DNA of 9,138 nucleotides from Candidatus Stahliibacteriota bacterium (GCA_004376785.1 SOIY01000106.1:1-9138); one strand, 5' to 3'; positions 1-6,339 are shown, counted from the stretch's first letter. Numbers and translations are program-made. The notes: generated by a model from the sequence alone, not told the origin.

Positions 1-7
1 AGTATTG

Positions 8-13
8 AGGAGG
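8..13 (+). promoter_or_regulatory. Shine-Dalgarno site of the PPC-domain gene
   Basis: AGGAGG lies 4 nt (AAAA) before the ATG at 18. It fixes that start. The same AGGAGG-AAAA-ATG arrangement recurs before the HARE-HTH gene at 5959. Confidence 0.85.
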
Positions 14-17
14 AAAA

Positions 18-437
18 ATGAAAATCAGCAAACGTGAGACCTATTATGTCGTGCGGCTTCAAAAAGGTGAAGAGATCATTACTTCACTACAGAAAGCGGC
101 TAAAACCAAAAAAATCAAAGGTGCATTTTTCTTTGGCCTTGGAGTTGGTAAGGATTTAGTTCTTGGTTATTTTAATGCCCATAAGAAAACTTATATTAAA
201 AAAGTATTTGAAGGTGAATATGAATTTACTAACCTTACTGGCAATATTTCAAAATTCAAAGATGAAATAGTAGTTCATTGTCATGTAACCATTACTAACA
301 GTGATTTCAATGCATTTGGAGGACATTTATTTCAAGCAATTGTTCCAGTAACTTTAGAGATTATAATACTCCCTTTCAACAAATTTTTAAAAAGGAAAAA
401 GGATAAAGATACAGGACTGAATTTAATCAACTTATAG
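18..437 (+). CDS. PPC/DUF296 domain protein
   Basis: This 139-residue protein is essentially one PPC (plants and prokaryotes conserved, DUF296) domain. Seen in sequence: a glycine-rich GLGVGKDLVLGYF segment (residues 40-52), FEGEYEFTNLTGNIS (64-78), the histidine signature HCHVTI (H87, H89), and GGHL (H103) followed by a final strand around VTLEIIILP. Three spaced histidines are a hallmark of prokaryotic members and are thought to form a metal site. Members form trimers. Plant relatives add an AT-hook and bind DNA; no AT-hook (RGRP) is visible here, so DNA binding should not be assumed. The tail after residue 120 is lysine-rich (KFLKRKKDKD). The start is supported by a strong ribosome site. 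No terminator is visible before the next gene, 85 nt away, but that gene has its own promoter. The cellular role of bacterial stand-alone PPC proteins is not established. Confidence 0.85.
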   Translation: MKISKRETYYVVRLQKGEEIITSLQKAAKTKKIKGAFFFGLGVGKDLVLGYFNAHKKTYIKKVFEGEYEFTNLTGNISKFKDEIVVHCHVTITNSDFNAFGGHLFQAIVPVTLEIIILPFNKFLKRKKDKDTGLNLINL

Positions 438-488
438 AGTTTAAACCAAAATGATAAATGACAAGTCTAATTCTACAGGGTTAAACAA

Positions 489-517
489 TTGACATTTATT
501 TAATAATCGTTTATAAT
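489..517 (+). promoter_or_regulatory. Consensus sigma-70 promoter giving a leaderless mRNA
   Basis: A perfect -35 box TTGACA (489-494), a 17-bp spacer and a perfect -10 box TATAAT (512-517) are present. The -10 box ends 5 nt before the ATG at 523, so the expected transcription start (6-7 nt downstream of the box) falls on or next to the A of the start codon. No Shine-Dalgarno sequence precedes the gene. Leaderless transcription is inferred from this geometry. Confidence 0.8.
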
Positions 518-522
518 ATATT

Positions 523-1668
523 ATGAATCTCTTTTTTGAAAAAATAGTCTCCAGGCGCAGCTTTCTGAAAAAATGTGGATTAGTGGCTCTGGGCGGGACA
601 ATTTTATCCAAACTGGTAAAATTCGGGAATGCCCAGGAAGCCAAAATTGGCTTAATTAAACCTCAAAAAGCCTTGTATTATGAAAAACTACAAAAAAAGA
701 AGATTAAATGTCTATTGTGCCCGAGAGAATGTATTGTCGTTAAAGGTAATAGAGGATTTTGTCGGGTCAGAGAAAATCGTGATGGTAAGTACTATACTCT
801 TGTCCATTCTAATCCTTGCGCTATCCACATTGATCCGATTGAGAAAAAACCATTATTCCATTTTCTCCCGGGTACTACAGCTTTATCTTTAGCTACTGCT
901 GGCTGCAATTTCACTTGTAAAAATTGTCAGAACTGGGATATCTCCCAGGCAAATCCTGACCATACTATTAATTTTGAAGCACCTCCTGAGAGGATGGTTA
1001 ATCTTGCATTAGAATATAATACGCCCACTATTGCTTATACATATACAGAACCTACTGTATTCTTTGAGTATATGCTCGAAACCGCAAAAGCTGCGAAGGA
1101 AAAAGGTATACTTAATATGTATCACTCAAACGGTTTTATAAACCAAAAACCACTACTCGAATTAACCCCTTATCTTGATGGCGCAAACATTGATTTAAAA
1201 GGTTATAGTAATAAATTCTATCAAGATATTACGGGGGGAACTCTTTATCCTGTGCTCGAAACTTTAAAAACCCTTAAAAAACAAGGAGTTTGGCTCGAGA
1301 TAACCAATCTACTCATTCCCACCAAGAATGATTCAATAGGTATGATAAAAGATCTATGCCAATGGATTAAAGATGAACTGGGTAATGACACCCCGATTCA
1401 CTTCTCGAGGTTTTACCCAATGTACAAACTACAGAACTTACCACCAACACCAATTGAAACATTGAAGAAAGCCTCAGAGATTGCACATAATATCGGATTT
1501 CACTATGTCTATATTGGGAATGTTCCAGGTATCCCGGAAGAGAATACCTACTGCCCAAATTGTAATAAGATAATCATTGAACGCAAAGGGTATAATATCA
1601 CGTCAATCAATTTAATAAAAGATAAGTGTAAATTCTGCAAAACAAAAATAGCCGGCAGGTGGATGTAA
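523..1668 (+). CDS. AmmeMemoRadiSam-type radical SAM enzyme with Tat signal
   Basis: This 381-residue protein has the radical SAM cluster motif CNFTCKNC (C128, C132, C135), which holds the [4Fe-4S] cluster that cleaves S-adenosylmethionine. The flanking HFLPGTTALSLATAGC, AYTYTEPTVFFEY and GANIDLKGYS segments are typical of the radical SAM member of the AmmeMemoRadiSam system, a PflA-related group whose substrate I do not know to be established. An extra cysteine set precedes the barrel (C63, C66, C70, C80). A zinc-ribbon-like end follows it (C344, C347, C369, C372, ending near IAGRW), also typical of the group. The N-terminus carries a textbook twin-arginine signal: SRRSFLK at residues 10-16, a hydrophobic stretch to about 33, and a plausible cleavage site after GNA. 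No alternative Met start lies before the conserved cysteines. Its usual partners, AMMECR1 and Memo proteins, are not in this window. Family assignment is strong; export is inferred. Confidence 0.88.
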   Translation: MNLFFEKIVSRRSFLKKCGLVALGGTILSKLVKFGNAQEAKIGLIKPQKALYYEKLQKKKIKCLLCPRECIVVKGNRGFCRVRENRDGKYYTLVHSNPCAIHIDPIEKKPLFHFLPGTTALSLATAGCNFTCKNCQNWDISQANPDHTINFEAPPERMVNLALEYNTPTIAYTYTEPTVFFEYMLETAKAAKEKGILNMYHSNGFINQKPLLELTPYLDGANIDLKGYSNKFYQDITGGTLYPVLETLKTLKKQGVWLEITNLLIPTKNDSIGMIKDLCQWIKDELGNDTPIHFSRFYPMYKLQNLPPTPIETLKKASEIAHNIGFHYVYIGNVPGIPEENTYCPNCNKIIIERKGYNITSINLIKDKCKFCKTKIAGRWM

Positions 1669-1706
1669 TAGCCAATAGCGTAGTTAAGATGGATGACGGG
1701 AATTGT

Positions 1707-1720
1707 GTAGTTATTACTAC
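1707..1720 (+). repeat. Small inverted repeat abutting the holA -35 box
   Basis: GTAGT-TATT-ACTAC is a 5-bp perfect dyad with a 4-nt loop, ending at the base before the TTGACA box at 1721. It could be an operator, but a dyad this short can arise by chance in AT-rich DNA. Confidence 0.25.
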
Positions 1721-1748
1721 TTGACAGAATATTTAATTTAAGTAGAAT
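1721..1748 (+). promoter_or_regulatory. Sigma-70-like promoter of the holA-leuS unit (leaderless)
   Basis: TTGACA (1721-1726), a 16-bp spacer and TAGAAT (1743-1748, five of six consensus bases) are present. The -10 box ends 6 nt before the ATG at 1755, so transcription should begin at or next to the start codon. There is no Shine-Dalgarno sequence. This mirrors the promoter before the radical SAM gene. Confidence 0.7.
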
Positions 1749-1754
1749 AGTTAT

Positions 1755-2684
1755 ATGAACGAACGTGAACTGCTGAAAGACGGTAAGGTCTACGATCAAT
1801 ACGTTTTAATTAGCGATGAACCACTGCTTATTGATAAGGCTATAAAAACCATTAAAGATGCATTGGATGTAAATGAATCCTTTGATACTGATGTATTCTC
1901 CATATCCGAAACGCCAATCGAAGACATTATGTCAAAATTCTATCTTACACCATTTGCATCAGCACGAAGACTTATAATTGTGAAAAATCTGGAGGAATTG
2001 GATTATAGAGCACTGGCAAACTTTACAAAATCTATGAACAGCACCTCATCACATAACTGTGTGGTCATGACTTTCATAGTCAAAAAGGACAGGAAGAAGT
2101 ACAACACAGTTTATAGAAAAGTCGCTGATTTATTTAAAAATGCTAAATGTGTTGATTTTCATCCTGATAAAACACTTATCCATAAATGGATTGTATCAAA
2201 AATTAAACGTGATAATTTGAACCTTTCGCCATCCATGATTCATTATTTGGAGGATGAATTTAATAATGATATTACTGGATTAAAAAATGAATTTGAAAAA
2301 ATTGAAAACTATCTCAATGAAGCGAAGACGTTAAATACTGATAGCATAAAGGATCTTGCAAAAGGATTATGTGATTTTAATAAATATCAGATAGTCGATG
2401 CATTTCTGAGGGGAGAAAAAGAGAGTATTAAATTCTTCGAAGAGCTGAGACCATATTTACGTTCTTATGCGGAGATAGTTGATGCATTAACAAGAGGATT
2501 GAGTTACTATACTCAGAGAAAGAAGGATGCGGTTATTAATAGGTCGATCACAAACATTCTTGATGAAATCATTAAGATTGATCGAAGAATCAAAAAAAGT
2601 TCATATTTTGCAAGTTTGATGTTAGAACTTTTTTTTCTGAAAAATACGGATCTTTTCAGGAAAGGAGCCATATATGCAGGATAA
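1755..2684 (+). CDS. holA: DNA polymerase III subunit delta
   Basis: This 309-residue protein has the layout of the clamp-loader delta subunit, which opens the beta sliding clamp so it can be loaded onto primed DNA. Family-like features are the N-terminal YVLISDEPLLIDKAI (the usual GDE.fLi..al element), the beta-strand block TPFASARRLIIVKNLEELD (about 66-84), a segment equivalent to the LIHKWIVSKIKRDNLNLSPSMIHYLEDEFNNDI lid-type helices (about 142-174), and the C-terminal collar region around FNKYQIVDAFLRGEKE. As expected for delta, no Walker A motif is present. It is somewhat shorter than the E. coli protein (about 340 residues). It has its own promoter and no ribosome site. Its last 11 nt overlap the next gene, indicating an operon and probable translational coupling. 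Sequence identity to model proteins is likely low, so the assignment rests on the pattern of motifs. Confidence 0.8.
   Translation: MNERELLKDGKVYDQYVLISDEPLLIDKAIKTIKDALDVNESFDTDVFSISETPIEDIMSKFYLTPFASARRLIIVKNLEELDYRALANFTKSMNSTSSHNCVVMTFIVKKDRKKYNTVYRKVADLFKNAKCVDFHPDKTLIHKWIVSKIKRDNLNLSPSMIHYLEDEFNNDITGLKNEFEKIENYLNEAKTLNTDSIKDLAKGLCDFNKYQIVDAFLRGEKESIKFFEELRPYLRSYAEIVDALTRGLSYYTQRKKDAVINRSITNILDEIIKIDRRIKKSSYFASLMLELFFLKNTDLFRKGAIYAG
2661..2667 (+). promoter_or_regulatory. Shine-Dalgarno site of the zinc-ribbon gene
   Basis: AAAGGAG lies 6 nt before the ATG at 2674 and inside the end of holA. It supports a start that overlaps holA by 11 nt. Confidence 0.8.
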
Positions 2685-3450
2685 ATGGCAAGAGTTACAA
2701 GAGATAGAAGCACAGCGCAGTGACATAGTTACCAAGTTAGCGAGGATTGAGGAAAAAAAGGCGAGCGTCAGTCAAGAAGTATACAAAAAGGTCAAAAGCG
2801 AGTATGAAGGGAAATTGAAAAAGCTTGATGATAAAATGGCAGAAAATGTTGATCTCATTAAGGAAGAGTTAATAAATCTAAAACAAGAAGAAAAAAAGAT
2901 TGCGCAGGAAGAGAAAGAGGTTACTTTTAAGATAGAGGAAATTGAATTACGTTATTCTATTGGTGAATATGATGAAGAATCTTTTAAGGAATTGAGCGAT
3001 GAAAATAAAGAAAAGTCGATCGCAGCTAAAACGAATTTGCAGAAACTACGGGAACGAAAGCAGTGGCTTGAAGATTTTGTTAAAATAAAGAGTATTGAAG
3101 AAACCATTGAGTCAAAAACACCTGTAGCAGAACCTGTAGCAGAACCTGTAGCAGAACCTGCAGCAGAACCTGTACCAATACCTAAAGACAGCATTAAAAC
3201 TGATGAAAGTATCTTAGAAGAAAAGCTCCCAGGAGAGGAAAAAAAACTGGATGAACTATTAGTTGAAGAGGAAGCAGTGTTACCAAAAGCCCCAGAAGAG
3301 CAACAAGCTACTCCAGAAGCTCCAGCAGTATCTGGTATAGAATCGGAAAAAAGTGTTCCCTGTCCTAAGTGTGGATATATGAATGCGCTGGATTCATGGT
3401 ACTGTGAAAAATGTGGTGCGGAAATTCTCAACTCTCCAGCATCTGGGTGA
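2674..3450 (+). CDS. Coiled-coil protein with C-terminal zinc ribbon
   Basis: This 258-residue protein has three parts. Residues 1 to about 145 are highly charged and heptad-like (long runs of E, K, Q with L/I spacing), predicted coiled coil, containing a YSIGEYDEESFKEL element that resembles short motifs found in other zinc-ribbon/coiled-coil proteins. Residues 150 to about 225 form a low-complexity acidic linker rich in P, A, V and E, opening with PVAE repeats. Residues 230-248 form a zinc ribbon, CPKC...CEKC (C230, C233, C244, C247). There is no signal peptide or membrane segment, so it is probably cytoplasmic. I do not recognise a named family or function. A scaffold or adaptor role is only suggested by the layout. 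It overlaps holA by 11 nt and is followed 32 nt later by leuS, so it is co-transcribed with replication and translation genes. Its stop forms TGATG, immediately followed by TAG. Confidence 0.85.
   Translation: MQDKWQELQEIEAQRSDIVTKLARIEEKKASVSQEVYKKVKSEYEGKLKKLDDKMAENVDLIKEELINLKQEEKKIAQEEKEVTFKIEEIELRYSIGEYDEESFKELSDENKEKSIAAKTNLQKLRERKQWLEDFVKIKSIEETIESKTPVAEPVAEPVAEPAAEPVPIPKDSIKTDESILEEKLPGEEKKLDELLVEEEAVLPKAPEEQQATPEAPAVSGIESEKSVPCPKCGYMNALDSWYCEKCGAEILNSPASG
3121..3180 (+). repeat. 12-bp tandem repeat encoding PVAE units
   Basis: Four copies of CCTGTAGCAGAA are seen (3121, 3133, 3145, and 3157 with one T-to-C change), plus a decayed fifth unit CCTGTACCAATA at 3169. The period is a multiple of three, so copy-number changes by slippage keep the frame and only lengthen or shorten the linker (residues 150-169). 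Confidence 0.95.
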
Positions 3451-3482
3451 TGTAGAGAAATTACCAAATACACCAAGAATTT

Positions 3483-5921
3483 ATGAAATACATACATAAC
3501 GCAGTTGAAAAAAAATGGCAAAATTACTGGCAGAAAAAGAAGGTATTTGCTACAAATGAAAATCCGCAAAAAAAATTTTATAACCTTGAAATGTTTGCCT
3601 ATCCATCTGGTGATATTCATATGGGGCATTGCAAGAACTATGTCATTGGTGATGTCTATGCACGATTTAAGATGAGACGGGGATATGATGTACTACATCC
3701 GTTTGGGTGGGATGCCTTTGGATTGCCAGCAGAGAATCGAGCAATTGAAGCCGGTATCCATCCTGAAAAATCGACTATGGACAATATTCGAATTTCTGAT
3801 GAGTCACTGAAATCACTCGGGATCAGCTATGATTGGAACAGGGAAATCATCTCTTGTCTGCCGGATTATTATAAATGGACGCAATGGATGTTCCTCTTAC
3901 TATATAAGAGAGGATTGGCATATAAGAAAGAGGCTTATGTAAACTGGTGTCCTGGCTGTCAGACCGTTCTGGCTAACGAACAGGTTATTGACGATAAATG
4001 CTACCGTTGTGAGGCTACAATCGAGAAAAGAAAATTGAAACAATGGTTTTTAAAAATCACCGAATATGCAGAAAGATTACTTGAAGGTTTAGATCAACTC
4101 AAGGGCTGGCAAGAAAATGTGAAAATAATACAAAGGAATTGGATCGGCAAAAGTGAGGGATGTGATATTCTCTTTAAGGTAATGGAGAAAGACATCACCT
4201 TTAGGGTCTTCACAACCAGACCAGATACAATCTATGGTGTGACATTTATGTCTATTGGTCCGGAACATCCAATGATCGAAGATTTAATTGCAGGAAATTC
4301 AAATGAGTCTGCAGTAAGAACATACATGGAAGATGCGACAAAAAGAACAGAAATAGAGCGGATCGAAAAGGAAAAGGATGGTGTCTTTACTGGCTGTCAT
4401 ATCATTAATCCTGTTAACGGTGAACAAATCCCGATTTTTGTTGCTGATTATGTTCTTTTAGAATACGGAAGTGGAGTTGTCATGGGCGTACCCGCACATG
4501 ATGAACGTGATTTCCAGTTTGCCAAAAAGTATGATTTGCCCATCAGAATTGTTATAAACCCTTCCGAAAGTGAGCTTGAATTATCATCAATGACACATGC
4601 GTATGAAGAACCTGGCATTATGGTGAATTCAGGACAATTTTCCGGGATGGAATCAAATAAAGGTATTGCAGCAGTTACTAATTTCTTAGCTGAGAAAAAA
4701 TTGGGTGGTCCAAGTGTTAACTACAGGTTGAAGGACTGGCTCATATCTCGCCAGCGTTATTGGGGTGCACCGATCCCAATTATACACTGTGACAAATGTG
4801 GTGTGGTTCCTGTACCTGAAAATGAACTTCCTGTCCTCTTGCCTAAAGAAATAGATAACTATCTGCCAAAAGGTAAATCACCGCTCGAAGCGGTAGACAG
4901 TTTTATAAACACAAAATGTCCAACGTGTGGCAGTGCGGCAAAACGTGATCCTGATACAATGGACACTTTTGTCTGCTCTTCATGGTACTTCCTTCGATAT
5001 CTGGATCCAAAGAATGACAAGGAATTCTGTTCGAAAAAGAATGCTGATACCTGGCTTCCCATTGACCAATATATCGGCGGCACGAGCGAACATGCTACCG
5101 GACATCTGATATATTTTCGATTCTTTACCAAGGTCCTTTATGATGCAGGATATATCTCTGTTGATGAACCGGCAACAAATCTTTTCAATCTGGGAATGAT
5201 TATGAAAGACGGCAAGAAGATGTCATCGTCAAAGGGAAATGCAGTACCGGTTGGACAATTTGTGCAGAAATATGGTGCTGATGTTGCGCGTCTTACCATT
5301 GTATTTGCTGCACCTCCAGAACGTGAAATGGAGTGGAGTAATGAGGGGGTAATTGGTGCTGAAAGATTTATTAATCGAATCCATCGTTTGGTTACGGAAA
5401 ATAAATCATCTGTTATAAGGAATAAACCGACTTCATTTTCAAAAGATGAAGAGAATCTTTTTATTAAGATCAATCAAACTATAGCAAAAGTTACAAATGA
5501 TTTAGAGTCATTCAAATTTAATACAGCAATAGCAGCACTCTGGGAACTTTTGAATGAATTGTATAGTTGCAACAAACGAAGCACTGTATTGGGCTACGGC
5601 ATATATGCATTCATTCATCTCTTATCGCCATTTGCACCCCATTTTGCGGATGAATTATGGTCAACAATTGAAGGGAAAGACAGTTTAGAAGAGCAGGAGT
5701 GGATTAGTTACGATAAGAATTACTTAAATAACAGAGTTACAACTGTCGTCATACAAATTAATGGGAAGGTCCGTTCTCATATTGAGATTGAAGGTGGCGC
5801 AACCGAAGACAGTATAAAAGAATTGGCATTTAAGGACGAAAAGATACAACGTCATCTGCAAGATAAAAAGGTTAAGAAAATAATTTATGTGCCAGGAAAA
5901 ATATTAAATATTGTGGTCTGA
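3483..5921 (+). CDS. leuS: Leucyl-tRNA synthetase
   Basis: This 812-residue class I aminoacyl-tRNA synthetase charges tRNA-Leu with leucine. The HIGH motif is HMGH (46-49) and the KMSKS motif is KMSSS (579-583). A first zinc-binding cysteine set is C156, C159, C173 and C176, and a second is C436, C439, C479 and C482. The inserted CP1 editing domain shows the threonine-rich TTRPDTIYG (244-252) and GVPAHDERD (335-343), whose final Asp matches the conserved editing aspartate, so post-transfer editing should be intact. The WxxSRQRYWGAPIPI-type signature (LISRQRYWGAPIPI) and the C-terminal anticodon and terminal domains are present. The length suits the shorter bacterial forms (about 800-860). The N-terminus aligns well with the ATG at 3483, yet there is no ribosome site or convincing promoter before it. 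Translation may depend on coupling to the gene 32 nt upstream. Confidence 0.98.
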   Translation: MKYIHNAVEKKWQNYWQKKKVFATNENPQKKFYNLEMFAYPSGDIHMGHCKNYVIGDVYARFKMRRGYDVLHPFGWDAFGLPAENRAIEAGIHPEKSTMDNIRISDESLKSLGISYDWNREIISCLPDYYKWTQWMFLLLYKRGLAYKKEAYVNWCPGCQTVLANEQVIDDKCYRCEATIEKRKLKQWFLKITEYAERLLEGLDQLKGWQENVKIIQRNWIGKSEGCDILFKVMEKDITFRVFTTRPDTIYGVTFMSIGPEHPMIEDLIAGNSNESAVRTYMEDATKRTEIERIEKEKDGVFTGCHIINPVNGEQIPIFVADYVLLEYGSGVVMGVPAHDERDFQFAKKYDLPIRIVINPSESELELSSMTHAYEEPGIMVNSGQFSGMESNKGIAAVTNFLAEKKLGGPSVNYRLKDWLISRQRYWGAPIPIIHCDKCGVVPVPENELPVLLPKEIDNYLPKGKSPLEAVDSFINTKCPTCGSAAKRDPDTMDTFVCSSWYFLRYLDPKNDKEFCSKKNADTWLPIDQYIGGTSEHATGHLIYFRFFTKVLYDAGYISVDEPATNLFNLGMIMKDGKKMSSSKGNAVPVGQFVQKYGADVARLTIVFAAPPEREMEWSNEGVIGAERFINRIHRLVTENKSSVIRNKPTSFSKDEENLFIKINQTIAKVTNDLESFKFNTAIAALWELLNELYSCNKRSTVLGYGIYAFIHLLSPFAPHFADELWSTIEGKDSLEEQEWISYDKNYLNNRVTTVVIQINGKVRSHIEIEGGATEDSIKELAFKDEKIQRHLQDKKVKKIIYVPGKILNIVV

Positions 5922-5962
5922 TGTTTTGCCGTAATATTTGCAAGAACAAGGAGGAAAAATGA
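5921..5962 (+). other. Possible 13-codon minicistron linking leuS and the next gene
   Basis: The leuS stop forms TGATG. The ATG at 5921-5923 opens a 13-codon frame (MFCRNICKNKEEK) that ends with TGA at 5960-5962, which overlaps the start of the HARE-HTH gene as ATGA. The frame contains that gene's AAGGAGG site. This is seen directly. A role in keeping ribosomes moving from leuS into the next gene is speculation, and a chance frame of this length is quite possible. Confidence 0.25.
5948..5954 (+). promoter_or_regulatory. Shine-Dalgarno site of the HARE-HTH gene
   Basis: AAGGAGG sits 4 nt before the ATG at 5959. It selects this ATG over the in-frame TTG at 5938, which has no ribosome site. Confidence 0.88.
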
Positions 5963-6231
5963 AGAGGAAGAAGAAAAAGATAAAGAGAATAAAGAAAAGA
6001 ACAACGCCGAAGAAGAAAAAGAAGAAGCTTTCAATCAGAGAACATACAATTGATATCCTGAAAAGAAGCAAAAACCCAGTACATTATCGAGAGATCACCA
6101 AAAGAATCAAACAACGCGGTTATAGGTTCCATAGAAAAGATCCCGAGCGTTCGGTCTATATTACAATCAACCGTTATCCTAAAATCTTCAAGAAGGTTAA
6201 ACCGGCAACTTACAAACTGAAGACGAGGTAG
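5959..6231 (+). CDS. Lysine-rich HARE-HTH (winged-helix) protein
   Basis: From the ATG at 5959 this is a 90-residue protein. Residues 2-23 form a very basic tail: 14 Lys and 3 Arg in the first 23 residues. The remainder (about 25-88) matches the HARE-HTH winged-helix domain: SIREHTIDILKRSKNPVHYREITKRIKQRG, then a segment with PERSVYITINRY, and a closing wing FKKVKPATYKLK. That domain occurs in the RNA polymerase delta subunit of Firmicutes, in restriction enzymes and in eukaryotic ASXL/HB1 proteins, and is associated with DNA or transcription. Here the acidic tail of RNA polymerase delta is absent and a basic tail is placed in front, so a nucleoid-associated or DNA-binding role is more likely; this is inference. 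It lies 37 nt after leuS and is the last gene before a strong terminator. It is not ribosomal protein S20, although the size and composition are similar. Confidence 0.8.
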   Translation: MKRKKKKIKRIKKRTTPKKKKKKLSIREHTIDILKRSKNPVHYREITKRIKQRGYRFHRKDPERSVYITINRYPKIFKKVKPATYKLKTR

Positions 6232-6232
6232 A

Positions 6233-6256
6233 AAAAGGGGGCAAACGCCCCCTTTT
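6233..6256 (+). terminator. Intrinsic terminator of the holA-leuS unit (possibly bidirectional)
   Basis: A perfect 6-bp G/C stem GGGGGC (6237-6242) pairs with GCCCCC (6247-6252) around a 4-nt loop. It is flanked by AAAA before and TTTT after, which can extend the stem to 10 bp. On the plus strand it ends in TTTTCTATTT. On the minus strand it ends in a T-run, so it could also stop transcripts from the convergent Lon gene, 470 nt beyond that gene's stop. Confidence 0.93.
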
Positions 6257-6262
6257 CTATTT

Positions 6263-6315
6263 AAATCAAATACTAAATTCTAAACAATACTTAGATTCAA
6301 ATATCAAAATTCATC
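6263..6315. repeat. Degenerate 7-bp tandem repeat tract (WTHCWAA-like)
   Basis: Units such as ATACTAA (6270), ATTCTAA (6277), ATTCAAA (6295) and TATCAAA (6302) follow a 7-bp rhythm, with a phase slip near 6284-6294. It resembles short heptanucleotide intergenic repeats known from some bacteria. The low complexity limits confidence. Confidence 0.45.
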
Positions 6316-6339
6316 CCGCCCGTCATAGACGAGCGGGAT
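6313..6339. repeat. GC-rich imperfect hairpin (REP-like candidate)
   Basis: ATCCCGC (6313-6319) pairs with GCGGGAT (6333-6339). After one C/A mismatch, CGTC (6321-6324) pairs with GACG (6328-6331) around a 3-nt ATA loop. It stands out as GC-rich in AT-rich surroundings and has no T-run on either strand, so it is not a typical terminator. Confidence 0.7.

Noticed and set aside
450..491. 13-codon frame in the gap before the radical SAM gene
   Set aside because: It has no ribosome site and it runs into the -35 box of the next promoter; a chance frame.
523..1668. Pyruvate formate-lyase activating enzyme
   Set aside because: It is related in fold, but the extra N-terminal cysteines, C-terminal zinc-ribbon end and HFLPG/TEPTVFFEY segments fit AmmeMemoRadiSam better, and no glycyl radical enzyme gene is nearby.
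3121..3180. CRISPR array
   Set aside because: Repeats are 12 bp, contiguous, without spacers, and inside a coding sequence.
2952..3629. 225-codon open frame on the minus strand opposite the zinc-ribbon gene
   Set aside because: It is Ser-rich low complexity produced by reading the E/K-rich coding strand backwards. The plus-strand gene has an SD, a zinc ribbon and operon context.
4859..5473. Several 60-111 codon frames within leuS in other frames
   Set aside because: They are shadows of the leuS coding sequence with no ribosome sites or recognisable domains.
5938..5958. TTG start adding seven residues to the HARE-HTH protein
   Set aside because: It has no ribosome site, whereas AAGGAGG sits 4 nt before the ATG at 5959; the extra residues are simply the translated SD region.
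5959..6231. Ribosomal protein S20 (rpsT)
   Set aside because: Size, lysine content and proximity to holA suggested it, but the S20 sequence pattern is missing and a HARE-HTH winged helix is visible.
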